Shown here: piece after piece, positions 27,439 through 35,985 of the stretch
How the letters are laid out: the number at the start of each line of letters is the position of its first letter
How positions within the stretch are numbered: position 1 is the stretch's first letter
From: Shewanella oneidensis MR-1
GTDB taxonomy: Bacteria > Pseudomonadota > Gammaproteobacteria > Enterobacterales > Shewanellaceae
Direction: 5' to 3'
Length of the DNA: 64,000 nucleotides
Assembly (NCBI RefSeq): GCF_000146165.2
Contig: NC_004347.2
Location: 3,444,790-3,508,789, forward strand
Position numbers and translations under genes: made by a program
The notes under the pieces: model-generated
The model's input: only the letters and a program-made list of their open reading frames with translations
Databases searched by the model: none
Told to the model about the DNA's origin: nothing

Positions 27439-27882
27439 ATGAAAGCACTCATCACCAAATTACTGACCTCAGCCCCCAGTTTAGCCCCATTGGCTCTACG
27501 TATTCCCATCGGGATTATTTTAATGGCCCACGGCGCGCAAAAACTCTTCGGCTGGTTTGGCGGCTACGGTTTAGAAGGCACAGGACAATGGATGGCCTCC
27601 ATCGGCTTAACTCCGGGCTACTTAATGGCGCTCATGGCAGGTTCAAGTGAATTCTTTGGCGGCTTACTCATAATAATCGGCTTGCTGACTCGCCCCACAG
27701 CATTGGTATTGTCCTTTACTATGGTGGTCGCGATTTTCTCAGTTCACATAGGTAACGGCTTGTTTCTTAGTAATAACGGCTACGAGTTCGGGTTAGCACT
27801 GTTCGCCGCCACACTGTCATTGACCATTTCCGGCGCAGGCAAACTCAGTGCTGATAACCTGTTAAGCACACGCTTAAAATAA
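27439..27882 (+). CDS. DoxX family membrane protein
   Basis: A 147-residue protein with about four transmembrane helices (LRIPIGIILMAHGAQKLFGWFGG, LMALMAGSSEFFGGLLIIIGLL, ALVLSFTMVVAIFSVHI, EFGLALFAATLSLTISGAG). The HGAQKLFGWFGGYG motif is typical of DoxX/YphA-type proteins, often associated with redox stress. It is followed 10 bases later by the pirin gene behind AAGGAG, so they form an operon that the LysR gene probably controls. Confidence 0.9.
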   Translation: MKALITKLLTSAPSLAPLALRIPIGIILMAHGAQKLFGWFGGYGLEGTGQWMASIGLTPGYLMALMAGSSEFFGGLLIIIGLLTRPTALVLSFTMVVAIFSVHIGNGLFLSNNGYEFGLALFAATLSLTISGAGKLSADNLLSTRLK

Positions 27883-28297
27883 GGAGTTAACCATGATCCG
27901 TATACGTAAAGCCCAAGATCGCGGCCAAGCAAACTTAGGCTGGTTAAAGAGTCAACATACCTTCTCGTTTGCGAGCTACTACGATCCACAACATATGGGT
28001 GTGTCATCCTTACGAGTCATAAACGATGACAGAGTCGCGCCAGGTGCAGGCTTTGAAACCCATGGCCATAAAGACATGGAAATCATCAGTTATGTGATTT
28101 CGGGCACCATTGCCCACAAGGATAGCTTTGGCAATATCAAGACCTTACCCGCGGGGGAGTTTCAGTTAATGTCTGCCGGCAAAGGGATTTATCACAGCGA
28201 ATTTAATGCATCAAACACTGAGCCACTGCACTTTTTGCAGATCTGGATCCAACCAGATACCTTAGGCATTGATGCTGGCTATCAACAAAAAGCCTTT

Positions 28298-28305
28298 GCA
28301 CAAAC
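28298..28305. repeat. Target site duplication, left copy
   Basis: GCACAAAC directly precedes the left inverted repeat and is repeated at 29346-29353. Confidence 0.9.
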
Positions 28306-29345
28306 AAGGGCTATCCATTTAGCGCCACCAGTGTCAATATGTAGTAATGAAAACTTCATCGTATTTATTAAAAGCTGGCGTCGATTACCCTACAAATTGG
28401 GACGAATTTGTTGATTGGTTTCATGATGAACAATCTTGCACTAGCTACCTTTACGCACTTCGTTGGCCAAACGGATTCATTTGCCCAAGCTGTTCGAGCC
28501 ATCAATCACCTTATCAGTTAAGTAATGGCAAGTTAAAATGTCATGCTTGCCGTTTTCAGTGTTCAGTAACATCAAGTACACTTTTTGACAAAACAAGAAC
28601 CCCCATGAAAAGTTGGTTTGCAGCTGTCTGGTTTATTACAAATCAAAAGAATGGGGTCAGCGCTCTTGGAGTCCAAAGGCTATTAGGTCTTGGGAGTTAT
28701 CAAACTGCTTGGTCTTTAATGCACAAGTTAAGATATGCCATGGTTGATCCTGAAAGAGATAAACTGTCCGGCATCGTAGAGGTTGACGAAACATTAATAG
28801 GTGGGGTCATTCCAAAATCATCTATTAAAAATCAACAGGGTAAGCGTAAAGCTATAGTTTTGGTGGCTGTTGAGCTGCTATCACCCTCTGGATTTGGGCG
28901 GATACGTTTAAGGCAAGTAGAAAGTGCAACTAAAGAACATATCCATCAATTCATTCAAGATGTAATAGAGCCTGGTAGTACAATTTGTAGTGATGGTTCT
29001 CAAGCATACAAGCAAATAGACAAAAAAGGATATAAGCATAATCGGATGGTGCATTTAGGTTCATCTGTACCTGCACATGAAACAATGGCTGGGGTGCATC
29101 GAGTCTCATCATTATGTAAAAGATGGCTTTTAGGTACGTATCAAGGTGCGGTAAAGGCTAAGCAACTTGATTATTATTTAGATGAGTTTACATTTCGCTT
29201 CAACAGAAGAAAGTCAGATTCTCGGGGATTATTATTCTACAGGTTGCTTGAGCAAGCAGTGCGTTCTAAGCCGATAACGTACCAATCAATTAAAAATCGA
29301 TAACCACAATATATAGTGGTTGGTCGTGCTAAGTGGATAGCCCTT
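28306..29345 (+). mobile_element. IS1595-family insertion sequence (ISXO2-like group)
   Basis: 1040 bp bounded by imperfect inverted repeats that begin AAGGGCTATCCA-TTAGC on both ends and by an 8-bp duplication GCACAAAC, the duplication length known for IS1595. It contains one transposase gene and interrupts the pirin gene. The flanks show no decay. Confidence 0.92.
28347..29303 (+). CDS. IS1595-type transposase
   Basis: A 318-residue DDE transposase with an N-terminal zinc ribbon (CPSCSSH and CHAC) and the ISXO2-like catalytic domain: VEVDETLIGG, TICSDGSQAY, and the terminal HRVSSLCKRWLLGTYQGAV with a FTFRFNRRKS tail. The reading frame is complete, so the element is potentially active. It starts inside the element, overlapping the truncated pirin frame in another frame. 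Confidence 0.93.
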   Translation: MKTSSYLLKAGVDYPTNWDEFVDWFHDEQSCTSYLYALRWPNGFICPSCSSHQSPYQLSNGKLKCHACRFQCSVTSSTLFDKTRTPMKSWFAAVWFITNQKNGVSALGVQRLLGLGSYQTAWSLMHKLRYAMVDPERDKLSGIVEVDETLIGGVIPKSSIKNQQGKRKAIVLVAVELLSPSGFGRIRLRQVESATKEHIHQFIQDVIEPGSTICSDGSQAYKQIDKKGYKHNRMVHLGSSVPAHETMAGVHRVSSLCKRWLLGTYQGAVKAKQLDYYLDEFTFRFNRRKSDSRGLLFYRLLEQAVRSKPITYQSIKNR

Positions 29346-29353
29346 GCACAAAC
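29346..29353. repeat. Target site duplication, right copy
   Basis: GCACAAAC follows the right inverted repeat and matches the left copy at 28298-28305. Confidence 0.9.
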
Positions 29354-29654
29354 GGAGGTGCTGACAGCCGTAGTCACCCCAACCGGTGAACATGGCACCT
29401 TAAAAGTACAGCAGGATGCCATCTTATATCGCCTGCAACTTACGCCCAATGAGCAAGTGCAGATGCCAACGCGAGATATGAGTCGTCAGTTATACGTACA
29501 ACTGGTAGAAGGGACGCTTAAGGTGAATGACGTTGAATTAACCCCTGGAGATGGCGCACATATTACTGCCGAGCAAGCTGTTCTATTTAGCGCATACCAA
29601 GGCTCGGTTACCGCACTGGTGTTTGATTTAGCCTGATGATGCATTAGGACCAAT

Positions 29655-29688
29655 AAAAAACCGCCAAGATAACGAGGCGGTTTTATTG
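29655..29688 (+). terminator. Terminator after the pirin gene
   Basis: 9-bp stem AAAACCGCC / GGCGGTTTT with a 10-base loop and following TATTGC; active mainly on the plus strand, weak T tract on the other. Confidence 0.7.
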
Positions 29689-29787
29689 CTTAACCTGAAC
29701 TCGGGGTAACAAGTGTTGAAAAATCTAAATTTAATAAACTAAACCAATGCTATAAATGATTTTTTGAAACGAAAAATTTATTTTCTG

Positions 29788-29893
29788 GCTGAATGTGCAG
29801 ATTTTTGCGCATATCAAGGCGCTCTGTCGTACGCCATAGCGAGCGATGGTTAGACCGAGCAACGCAGAGAGGCCCGAAAGATGTCTATTCAGC
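29788..29893. repeat. Palindromic intergenic segment, possible dispersed repeat
   Basis: A 106-bp segment bounded by GCTGAAT and ATTCAGC with partial internal complementarity (GGCGCTCTG versus CAGAGAGGCC). It fills the 340-bp gap after the pirin terminator and has no coding potential. It resembles a short non-autonomous repeat, but no second copy exists in this window. Confidence 0.35.
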
Positions 29894-29977
29894 AGCTCTG
29901 CTTATCCCAAGCTCAGGTTGCTTAGATGACCCGAACTAAATCGCTCGGATTAAATCAACTGGCTATATAGCGCTAAT

Positions 29978-30508
29978 TTATGATAACGACATGATTAAGC
30001 TAAAGTTAACTAATACCTGCGCCTTATCATTTTGCTTATCTTCAGCGGTTAAATAACGACGCAGTTCATTACGGCGAATGCTATTAAAGCCTTGCTTCTC
30101 AAAGAAAGGCCGCGCCTGATAGGAGGCTTCCACCGTGAGTCGTTTAAGGTTTAGCCTTTTGGCCTCTTCGAGTAGTGCCAAATATAAATGTGTCGCTACG
30201 CCAGCACGGCCGTATTCGGGATGAACAAACAGACAATCAACTTCGCCGACTAAACAATCAAGCTCTTTATCGGGGCACAACCTTAAACTGATAAAACCGA
30301 CCAGCTTATCGTTCTCGAGTGCAACCCACGTGGTTGTATCTGCCAATTTTGCAAGCCAATAAGCGTCACTGCGCGCCTCTCCTTGATTTTGCGCCCATGC
30401 TAAACGCTCGGTCAGCGAATAGTATTCCTGTGCGCCCTCCATGATACTGGCGTTAAATACCGCCGCCAGTTGCGCTACATCATGGGGAGAAAATAAGCGT
30501 ATCTGCAT
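29978..30508 (-). CDS. GNAT family N-acetyltransferase
   Basis: A 176-residue acetyltransferase. Motif A lies at VGEVDCLFVHPEYGRAGVAT followed by LYLALLEEAK, the acetyl-CoA binding site; motif B follows at LTVEASYQARPFFEKQGF. The substrate cannot be told from sequence. The next gene upstream is another GNAT on the same strand, 64 bases away. Confidence 0.9.
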   Translation of the reverse strand: MQIRLFSPHDVAQLAAVFNASIMEGAQEYYSLTERLAWAQNQGEARSDAYWLAKLADTTTWVALENDKLVGFISLRLCPDKELDCLVGEVDCLFVHPEYGRAGVATHLYLALLEEAKRLNLKRLTVEASYQARPFFEKQGFNSIRRNELRRYLTAEDKQNDKAQVLVNFSLIMSLS

Positions 30509-30571
30509 TGGAGTCCACTCCTATGGGTTAATCATGACCAATGGGCATACTTAGAGTGTATTCCCATTCAG

Positions 30572-31108
30572 TTACAGTTGTTTAGTCATATAAAAACTCG
30601 GCAACACCTGCCCCAGTTTTTGTTGATAGCTTCGTTGCTGCTGGATGAATCCGAGCTTAATAAATAATCCACGCGAAAGATAAGACGCATCAGTACTTAA
30701 TTGGCTATAACCTTGCGCTCTTGCCCATTGTTCTAATTGACGATAGGCAAGTTCACCCAAACCTTGCCGCTGCCAATCAGGATGAATATACAGGCTATCG
30801 ATATATCCCCTATGGCGAAAATCCGTTTCAACATTGATAAAACCTGCACAAATCTTAGTTAAGCTCGCCCCATCTGTCACCAAAATAATCCAAGCTTGGG
30901 AACGACTTAAACGTAAATGCCAGTGTTTACTTGAACGGGGCGCCTGTGACCAAGCCATTAGTTGCACCGCATTGTAACGCTCATGTTGTATTTGCTGAAC
31001 GCAGTGATGAAAGAGCTGACTAACCGCACTCGCATAACGGCGATGGTAAGCGACAACTTCTATTTGTTTATCGGTTTGTTTAAATGTTGGCAAGGTATGT
31101 TCGACCAT
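30572..31108 (-). CDS. GNAT family N-acetyltransferase
   Basis: A 178-residue acetyltransferase with IDSLYIHPDWQRQGLGELAYRQL as motif A and the LSTDASYLSRGLFIKLGF segment as motif B. It is similar in layout to the neighbouring GNAT and may be an old duplicate. The frame remains open to 31285, but that extension would run through the terminator of the preceding gene (31192-31223), so I use ATG 31108. Confidence 0.85.
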   Translation of the reverse strand: MVEHTLPTFKQTDKQIEVVAYHRRYASAVSQLFHHCVQQIQHERYNAVQLMAWSQAPRSSKHWHLRLSRSQAWIILVTDGASLTKICAGFINVETDFRHRGYIDSLYIHPDWQRQGLGELAYRQLEQWARAQGYSQLSTDASYLSRGLFIKLGFIQQQRSYQQKLGQVLPSFYMTKQL

Positions 31109-31191
31109 AATTGGCACTATTTGGCGTATTTTGCAGTTATTTATAGAGAAGTGATAGCCTTGCCGTTTATTGAAACCTAACATCGCCCAAA

Positions 31192-31223
31192 ACAAAACCG
31201 CCTCGAATTCAGCGAGGCGGTTT
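31192..31223 (-). terminator. Terminator after the NrfJ-like gene
   Basis: Perfect 11-bp stem AAACCGCCTCG / CGAGGCGGTTT with a 7-base loop, followed on the minus strand by TGTTTTG. Confidence 0.85.
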
Positions 31224-31262
31224 AGGTATTCTTGGCAACATCGAGGTTGCTCTGAGAAAACA

Positions 31263-31565
31263 TTATTTCTTTTCGATTTTTCCAACGAACAACAGTTTGT
31301 CGAAGGTACGATTTAAGGTCTTGCTGGTGAACTGATTCATCCACATTTGTTCAACCACAGCCACTTTATCGCCTTTTTTGACTTCAGCTTCTGGGCCAGC
31401 AGCCCAAAACGTGCTGTCAGCTTCTTTAATTTGAACATAGGTGTAACCGCCACCATTCATAGTATCAACCACAGTACCTTCATGAACGACGCCCTGTGCC
31501 CAAGCACTTGACATACCTAACGCTAATGTTGCTACTGCTGCTAATTTTACCAATTTTGCCATCAT
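31263..31565 (-). CDS. NrfJ-like small periplasmic protein
   Basis: A 100-residue protein with a signal peptide cleaved after AWA. The body (GTVVDTMNGGGYTYVQI, FWAAGPEAEVKKGD, MNQFTSKTLNRTFDKLLFVG) matches proteins annotated as NrfJ-related in Shewanella and other respiratory bacteria, with an OB-like beta fold. It has no haem motif and its role is unknown. AAGGA lies upstream of the ATG, and a strong terminator follows, so it is a single-gene unit. Confidence 0.8.
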   Translation of the reverse strand: MMAKLVKLAAVATLALGMSSAWAQGVVHEGTVVDTMNGGGYTYVQIKEADSTFWAAGPEAEVKKGDKVAVVEQMWMNQFTSKTLNRTFDKLLFVGKIEKK

Positions 31566-31691
31566 GCTGTTGTTCCTTGTGTTTTACTAATATGCGGCAT
31601 TAAAACATGCCATAGGCAATAAATCGCCAATCTCTATCACGAAATACAACACTTATCGCAAAAGTAGGATTTTTATCCCTACGTAGGGAAC

Positions 31692-31901
31692 TCATTTTAA
31701 AAGTGGTTTTAACATGGCTTCGAGGCCGTTAAGTTTAACCTCATAGATCAATGCCAATTGCTCTCCTAACTTGCCCTTGGGGAATCCCTGTTGGTGGAAC
31801 CAAACTAAATAGGGCTCGGGTAACTCGAGTAAACGTCGACCGGCATATTTACCAAAGGGCATCACCTGATTGACCGCGTCGATAAGCTGTTGTTGATCCA
31901 T
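31692..31901 (-). CDS. DUF3820 family protein
   Basis: A 69-residue protein with the family signature MPFGKYAGRRLLELPEPYL and WFHQQGFPKGKLG. Widespread in gammaproteobacteria; function unknown (some members are linked to nucleic-acid enzymes). The ribosome site is weak. Confidence 0.85.
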   Translation of the reverse strand: MDQQQLIDAVNQVMPFGKYAGRRLLELPEPYLVWFHQQGFPKGKLGEQLALIYEVKLNGLEAMLKPLLK

Positions 31902-31986
31902 AGCGTAACCACTTCAAACAATAAAACTGACTCAAGGCTGGATGCTACTCCATTGATGGAGAAATACCTAAAGTTAACTGATGAAG

Positions 31987-32180
31987 ACTCAGTCGTTGAC
32001 ATTTTGAGATGAGATATTGTTCATTCTGGCAAGCTGATACTCAGAGAACGGGAGTGAGGAGCCTAATTCCAAAAAAATGACGGAGCAGTTCTTACGGTAT
32101 AGGTAGAGTAAGGGCTTGCGAAACGCCTTATTCGGGCTGAATTAGGCCGCACAATTCCCCCGAAACCTCAACACGCCCTA
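31987..32180. repeat. Shortened copy of the MITE-like element
   Basis: The right end GAAACCTCAACACGCCCTA matches the perfect 19-bp terminal repeat of the copy at 46917-47184 with one mismatch. The left end retains GTTGAC-TTT-GAGAT-AGAT-TTGTTC-TTCTGGCAAGC. About 194 bp versus 268 bp, so it carries internal deletions. It fills the gap between the DUF3820 and GNAT genes. Confidence 0.8.
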
Positions 32181-32203
32181 ACTTATCCTAAATATCCGCA
32201 CTG

Positions 32204-32662
32204 TTATGCATACACTTTTCGCATATTAGGCCCTAGATTGGCACAATGAGAATGGGCAAAACCATAGTCGGTACAAAGCTTTTCCTGCTCACCATGGGTA
32301 TTAATACTGACGTAAGTCCCAAGCGTTGCACGATCATCCACAAACGCCATCACCCGCTCTAAGATAATCTTGCCCAAGCCAATATGGCGATACTCAGGTA
32401 GAACAATAAAATCCTCTATAGCAAAATGGTTAGCGTTATCACCATAAACACAGGCTGTCGCAACTATGGTTGCTGTATTTTTATCCTGCTTAGCCGTTAA
32501 ATGAATCGATACCCAATATAGCGGTTGTAAAGGATGGCCATCAGCCATGTCAACACCGATAGAAGGCAAACCAACCGCATCCCGTAGATGCAGTAGCTCA
32601 TGAAATAACGGCGCAGATTCAACCAGTTCAAATTCAATAGGCATTAGCATTTTAATATCCAT
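32204..32662 (-). CDS. GNAT family N-acetyltransferase
   Basis: A 152-residue acetyltransferase with IEDFIVLPEYRHIGLGKIILERV as the acetyl-CoA motif A and YGFAHSHCANLGPNM at the C-terminus. The ATG is preceded by GAAGGGA. The substrate is unknown. It does not closely resemble the two GNATs at 29978 and 30572. Confidence 0.85.
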   Translation of the reverse strand: MDIKMLMPIEFELVESAPLFHELLHLRDAVGLPSIGVDMADGHPLQPLYWVSIHLTAKQDKNTATIVATACVYGDNANHFAIEDFIVLPEYRHIGLGKIILERVMAFVDDRATLGTYVSINTHGEQEKLCTDYGFAHSHCANLGPNMRKVYA

Positions 32663-33192
32663 TTAGGCATCCCTTCACGAATGGTAGAAACATCAAGGTG
32701 ATTAGACGGCATAATAGGAGAATACTAACCCAACTAGGTGGCAGTTTGATGACACTCAAGCTCTCTACAAGACAACTTTCGATTGAAAAACGATAATGGA
32801 AGACGGCAATTTCAATAATATTTTGAAATAAGAAAATAAAATTAATCGATACAATGAAATAAATAAAACCTTGCGACCGATGTCATCCCGACGATTAAGC
32901 GCTTTCGCTTTCGATGTATCACCGAAAAAAATAAACAACCATAATAAAATCAAACAACTAATTGCAAAACACTTAAGTTCAGCTTGATATCAAGAAGAGT
33001 CAAATTAACGGCATATATTGCTGTAACGTCAAATATTAATCCCGCGACATTTTATGAAAAAACGTCAAAATTCAGCTAATTGACCGCTATTAACATAGGG
33101 TTTACATTCGTTCATGACTACTCGGCGCGGTAACAAATCAACGAGCAATAAACCGCCGCCCAAGTGATACCCTAAGCATTGAGGAATTCGTC
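32663..33192. other. 530-bp AT-rich intergenic region upstream of parA
   Basis: No convincing gene. A 62-codon minus-strand frame (32765-32953) lacks a ribosome site and family signature. The region probably holds the parA promoter; a partition-site repeat was looked for but not clearly seen. Confidence 0.5.
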
Positions 33193-33975
33193 ATGATAGT
33201 GTTAATCGGCGGCGAAAAAGGCGGCAGCGGCAAAAGTTGCCTCGCACAAAATATCGCAGTATTTCTCACCACTGAATGTGGTGCCTCTGTCATAATGGTC
33301 GACTGCGATCCGCAGCGCACCACATCAGATTGGATCCAAGCCAGAAACAATAATCCTAAACTTGCAAGTATCAATTGCGTGCAGCTTTATGGAAAAATCC
33401 GTAATGATCTTCTGAGCTTAGAACAACATTATGACTTCGTCATTGTAGACTGTGGCGGGCAGGATAACCTCGCATTAAGAGCGACCATGTCTGTCGCATC
33501 CCATATCTTGATGCCACTCAGGCCCAAACGCCGAGATTTAAAAACCGTGAGTCATATGGATGATATCGTCGCAACCTGTAAGATGATTAATCCCAAATTA
33601 CATGCCTCTTTCGTTATCACTCAATGCCCCAATCTTCCTAATCAAGCAAATCGAATTCTGGAGGCGAAAGAGATCTGCAAAACCTATGATATCAATGTAT
33701 TAGATTCGATTACTTATAGTCGAAATATCTATGATGACAGCGAAGAATCCGGATTATCTGTACTCGAAATAGAACCCAAAGGTAAGGCTGCTGCCGAGAT
33801 CCGTGCCATTGCCTGTGAAATGTTTCAAGTTGACTGCGCTGCCTCATTAACAGCTTTACTCAAGCCAAGCACATCCATAGCCGGACACCACAGTCAAATT
33901 AACCAAAATCAGTCGAATCATCTGAGAGGACAATATGGGACTCAGCGACCTCAAGAAAAACGCTATGCCATCTAG
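33193..33975 (+). CDS. ParA/MinD-type ATPase
   Basis: A 260-residue P-loop ATPase with the deviant Walker A motif GEKGGSGKS (residues 7-15), Walker A-prime MVDCDPQRT, and a Walker B-like FVIVDCGG. The C-terminal third lacks a conserved end and is Asn/Gln-rich. ParA proteins drive segregation of plasmids or positioning of cell structures. The next gene starts inside its 3' end and encodes a small possible partner. No ParB or parS-like array is evident, so it is either an orphan positioning module or a remnant of an integrated plasmid. GAGGA precedes the ATG. Confidence 0.85.
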   Translation: MIVLIGGEKGGSGKSCLAQNIAVFLTTECGASVIMVDCDPQRTTSDWIQARNNNPKLASINCVQLYGKIRNDLLSLEQHYDFVIVDCGGQDNLALRATMSVASHILMPLRPKRRDLKTVSHMDDIVATCKMINPKLHASFVITQCPNLPNQANRILEAKEICKTYDINVLDSITYSRNIYDDSEESGLSVLEIEPKGKAAAEIRAIACEMFQVDCAASLTALLKPSTSIAGHHSQINQNQSNHLRGQYGTQRPQEKRYAI

Positions 33976-34363
33976 GGGAGGCACAAAGCCCGTTTCCCTT
34001 GATGAGTTTATTGATGCCGCGACCCTCTATGCAATGGGAGAGACCTGTCTGCCAACGGCGCAAAATGCTATGGCGGAGTTAGTGATAGAATTCCCCGTGG
34101 AATGTACTCAGGATTCATCTAATGTAGTGACCTTGCAACGCCCTAAAACGTCGCCGATATTGCTTGATGTGAGCCAAGAAGAACGCCCACATTACCGTAA
34201 AGCTACGTTTTCATTGAGTGAGGCAGCAATCGCTCATTTAGCCTCACTCTCCGAGGAAAGTGACATTTCGAAATCTAAATTGGTCCGTTTTTTAATTGAA
34301 CAACATTATGCTTTGCCCACCGCCTTACGGCAGATGCGCGAGCTGCAGATAAAAAAATCTTAG
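33935..34363 (+). CDS. Small ParA-partner protein, ribbon-helix-helix-like
   Basis: A 142-residue protein overlapping the parA end by 41 bases in another frame, with GAGAGGA before its ATG, which shows coupled expression. The C-terminal segment (KATFSLSEAAIAHLASLSEESDISKSKLVRFLIEQHY) is like a ribbon-helix-helix DNA-binding or dimerisation motif. The N-terminal half is poorly conserved in appearance. It is plausible as the ParA adaptor; not recognised as a named family. Confidence 0.75.
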   Translation: MGLSDLKKNAMPSRGGTKPVSLDEFIDAATLYAMGETCLPTAQNAMAELVIEFPVECTQDSSNVVTLQRPKTSPILLDVSQEERPHYRKATFSLSEAAIAHLASLSEESDISKSKLVRFLIEQHYALPTALRQMRELQIKKS

Positions 34364-34386
34364 TCCCGCACCATCTCCCACCTTTT

Positions 34387-34422
34387 CCGGTGTTCTAGAT
34401 TAATTAGAACACCGGATTTTTT
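34387..34422 (+). terminator. Terminator after the ParA module
   Basis: Perfect 11-bp stem CCGGTGTTCTA / TAGAACACCGG with a 7-base loop, then ATTTTTT. Confidence 0.9.
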
Positions 34423-34539
34423 GCCTAAAATATTTGATACAACGCCATTAACTTTATTAACAACCCCATCCACAATGTACAGCTGAGTTGATTAATGATA
34501 TTGATTAATATGTAAACACTCGTATTTAAGGAGTTATTC

Positions 34540-35985
34540 TTGTCAAAACGTTTGTCGCTCCTATTATTCGGACTTGGATTAACGCTCACGCCCCCAGCCT
34601 TAGCGGAATTCTCCTTGGCCCAAATTCCGCCACTATCTAATAAGACTCCAATCACCTTGGTTGCCGAAAAGGGATTTTGGACTGACTACCTCACCCAAGA
34701 AATGCTGCCTAAATTTACCGAAAAAACCGGTGTCAAAGTCAATGTAATTAGTACCGAGCTTGAGAGTATGTTTGAGCTCCAGACCCAAGCATTACTAATG
34801 GGAGAAGGAAAATACGATCTGCTCACGATGGAGGCTGGCTGGGCAAAAGAATGGGCGGCTAACGGCTATACGGTACCACTCCTTGAATTAGCCAAGCTGT
34901 ACGATCCAGATGGTGAAAAAGCGATGGAAAGCTATCTCGAACCCTACTATCCATCGTTACTTAATATTTTGTCCTATAACAGAGAGTTGCACGCCATACC
35001 CTACAATAACTATGTGATGGGAAGTCATTACCGAGCCGATCTATTTGAAAATAAAACCGAACAGGCTCACTTTCTGCAACGTTTTGGCTACCCACTAAAA
35101 CCCGCGACCAATGTTGAAGAATTAGCGGATCAAGCCGTTTTTTTTACGCGAAAAGCGGGGGAACTGCTTGCCGAAAAACCATTAACCCATGACTTTTACG
35201 GTTTGGCATTAATGTCGGGTAATAAGCCCCATATCAACGATGAGTTTTCGAGCATTATTTGGAGTTTAGGCGGCGCTTGGATGTGGCCAATCTATAACCA
35301 ACAAAAAAAACTAACTCATTTTGAAGTGCCTACCGTCAATCAAGAGGCCATAAAGGCAGGGCTTGCTTATCGTCAACTCATGCCTTATGCCTACCCTGCT
35401 GATGATAAGTTTGCCTTCAATGAAGCTGCAAACGCCATGGCGACTGGCCAGGTCGCTATTTGGCCCTTTGCTTACAACAACCTTTGGCACGCTTCCTTTA
35501 AAGTCGAAGCCAATATACCGGGGGCTCGACTTGGTGTTTCTCAAGTGCCGGGCGGAACCCCCTATAATGGTGCTTATGCCTTTGCGGTAAGTTACGACAG
35601 TAAAAACCCTCAAGCCGCCTATTGGTTACTTAAGTATATGGGCACCTTTGAGGCTCAATATGCCTATGCTCTTGGTGGCGGAAATCCTTGCCGTATGGAT
35701 GTAGTCACTGCGCCCGAATTTAAAAATGCCTCCAAAAGAGCGATTGCGGGTGCATTTGAGGCCAGTCACGTTGCTAACTTGTTCTGGTCTACTAAAGTAT
35801 TGGAACTAGGACACTTTACCTCTACTGCTATGGGACAGATATATCCTGAGTTAAGCCGTGCTTGCTATGCAGCCAGCCAGCACGAAGCCAATATTACGGA
35901 TATTTTTATCGAGTTAAGTACCAAAATTAAACAGTTGCAGAATACCCATGGGGAAGTCCCTGCAATAGACAAGAAAAACAAATGA
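34540..35985 (+). CDS. Periplasmic solute-binding protein, ABC type 1
   Basis: A 481-residue exported binding protein (signal peptide cleaved after PPALA). It has the extended family-1 lobe architecture, with motifs YDLLTMEAGWAKEWAANG, NNYVMGSHYRADLF and QVPGGTPYNGAYAF. No ABC permease or ATPase gene is nearby. The TTG start at 34540 sits 5 bases behind AAGGAG, a clear ribosome site. It ends 4 bases inside the diguanylate cyclase gene (ATGA overlap), so the two are coupled. The ligand, probably a small sugar or other organic solute, is unknown. Function as the sensory input for the cyclase is inferred. Confidence 0.88.
   Translation: MSKRLSLLLFGLGLTLTPPALAEFSLAQIPPLSNKTPITLVAEKGFWTDYLTQEMLPKFTEKTGVKVNVISTELESMFELQTQALLMGEGKYDLLTMEAGWAKEWAANGYTVPLLELAKLYDPDGEKAMESYLEPYYPSLLNILSYNRELHAIPYNNYVMGSHYRADLFENKTEQAHFLQRFGYPLKPATNVEELADQAVFFTRKAGELLAEKPLTHDFYGLALMSGNKPHINDEFSSIIWSLGGAWMWPIYNQQKKLTHFEVPTVNQEAIKAGLAYRQLMPYAYPADDKFAFNEAANAMATGQVAIWPFAYNNLWHASFKVEANIPGARLGVSQVPGGTPYNGAYAFAVSYDSKNPQAAYWLLKYMGTFEAQYAYALGGGNPCRMDVVTAPEFKNASKRAIAGAFEASHVANLFWSTKVLELGHFTSTAMGQIYPELSRACYAASQHEANITDIFIELSTKIKQLQNTHGEVPAIDKKNK

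Larger units (their letters stand above)
27893..29636 (+). pseudogene. Pirin family gene split by an IS1595-type insertion
   Basis: The N-terminal part (27893-28305) encodes the first 137 residues of a pirin cupin (RPxxHKDMEIISYV-type metal motif seen as GFETHGHKDMEIISYV, then YHSEFN). The C-terminal part resumes at 29354. When the 1040-bp insertion and one copy of the 8-bp target duplication are removed, the frame joins exactly (AQT followed by EVLTAVVTPTG) to give about 231 residues, a normal pirin length. No other disabling change is visible, so the insertion looks recent. Pirin members include quercetin-2,3-dioxygenases and cofactors. A truncated product could still be made from the first part, ending in IS-derived residues. 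Confidence 0.93.

Noticed and set aside
31109..31285. N-terminal extension of the GNAT frame at 30572
   Set aside because: It runs through the terminator of the NrfJ-like gene and has no acetyltransferase similarity.
32765..32953. A 62-codon minus-strand frame in the AT-rich gap before parA
   Set aside because: No ribosome site and no recognisable domain; probably chance.
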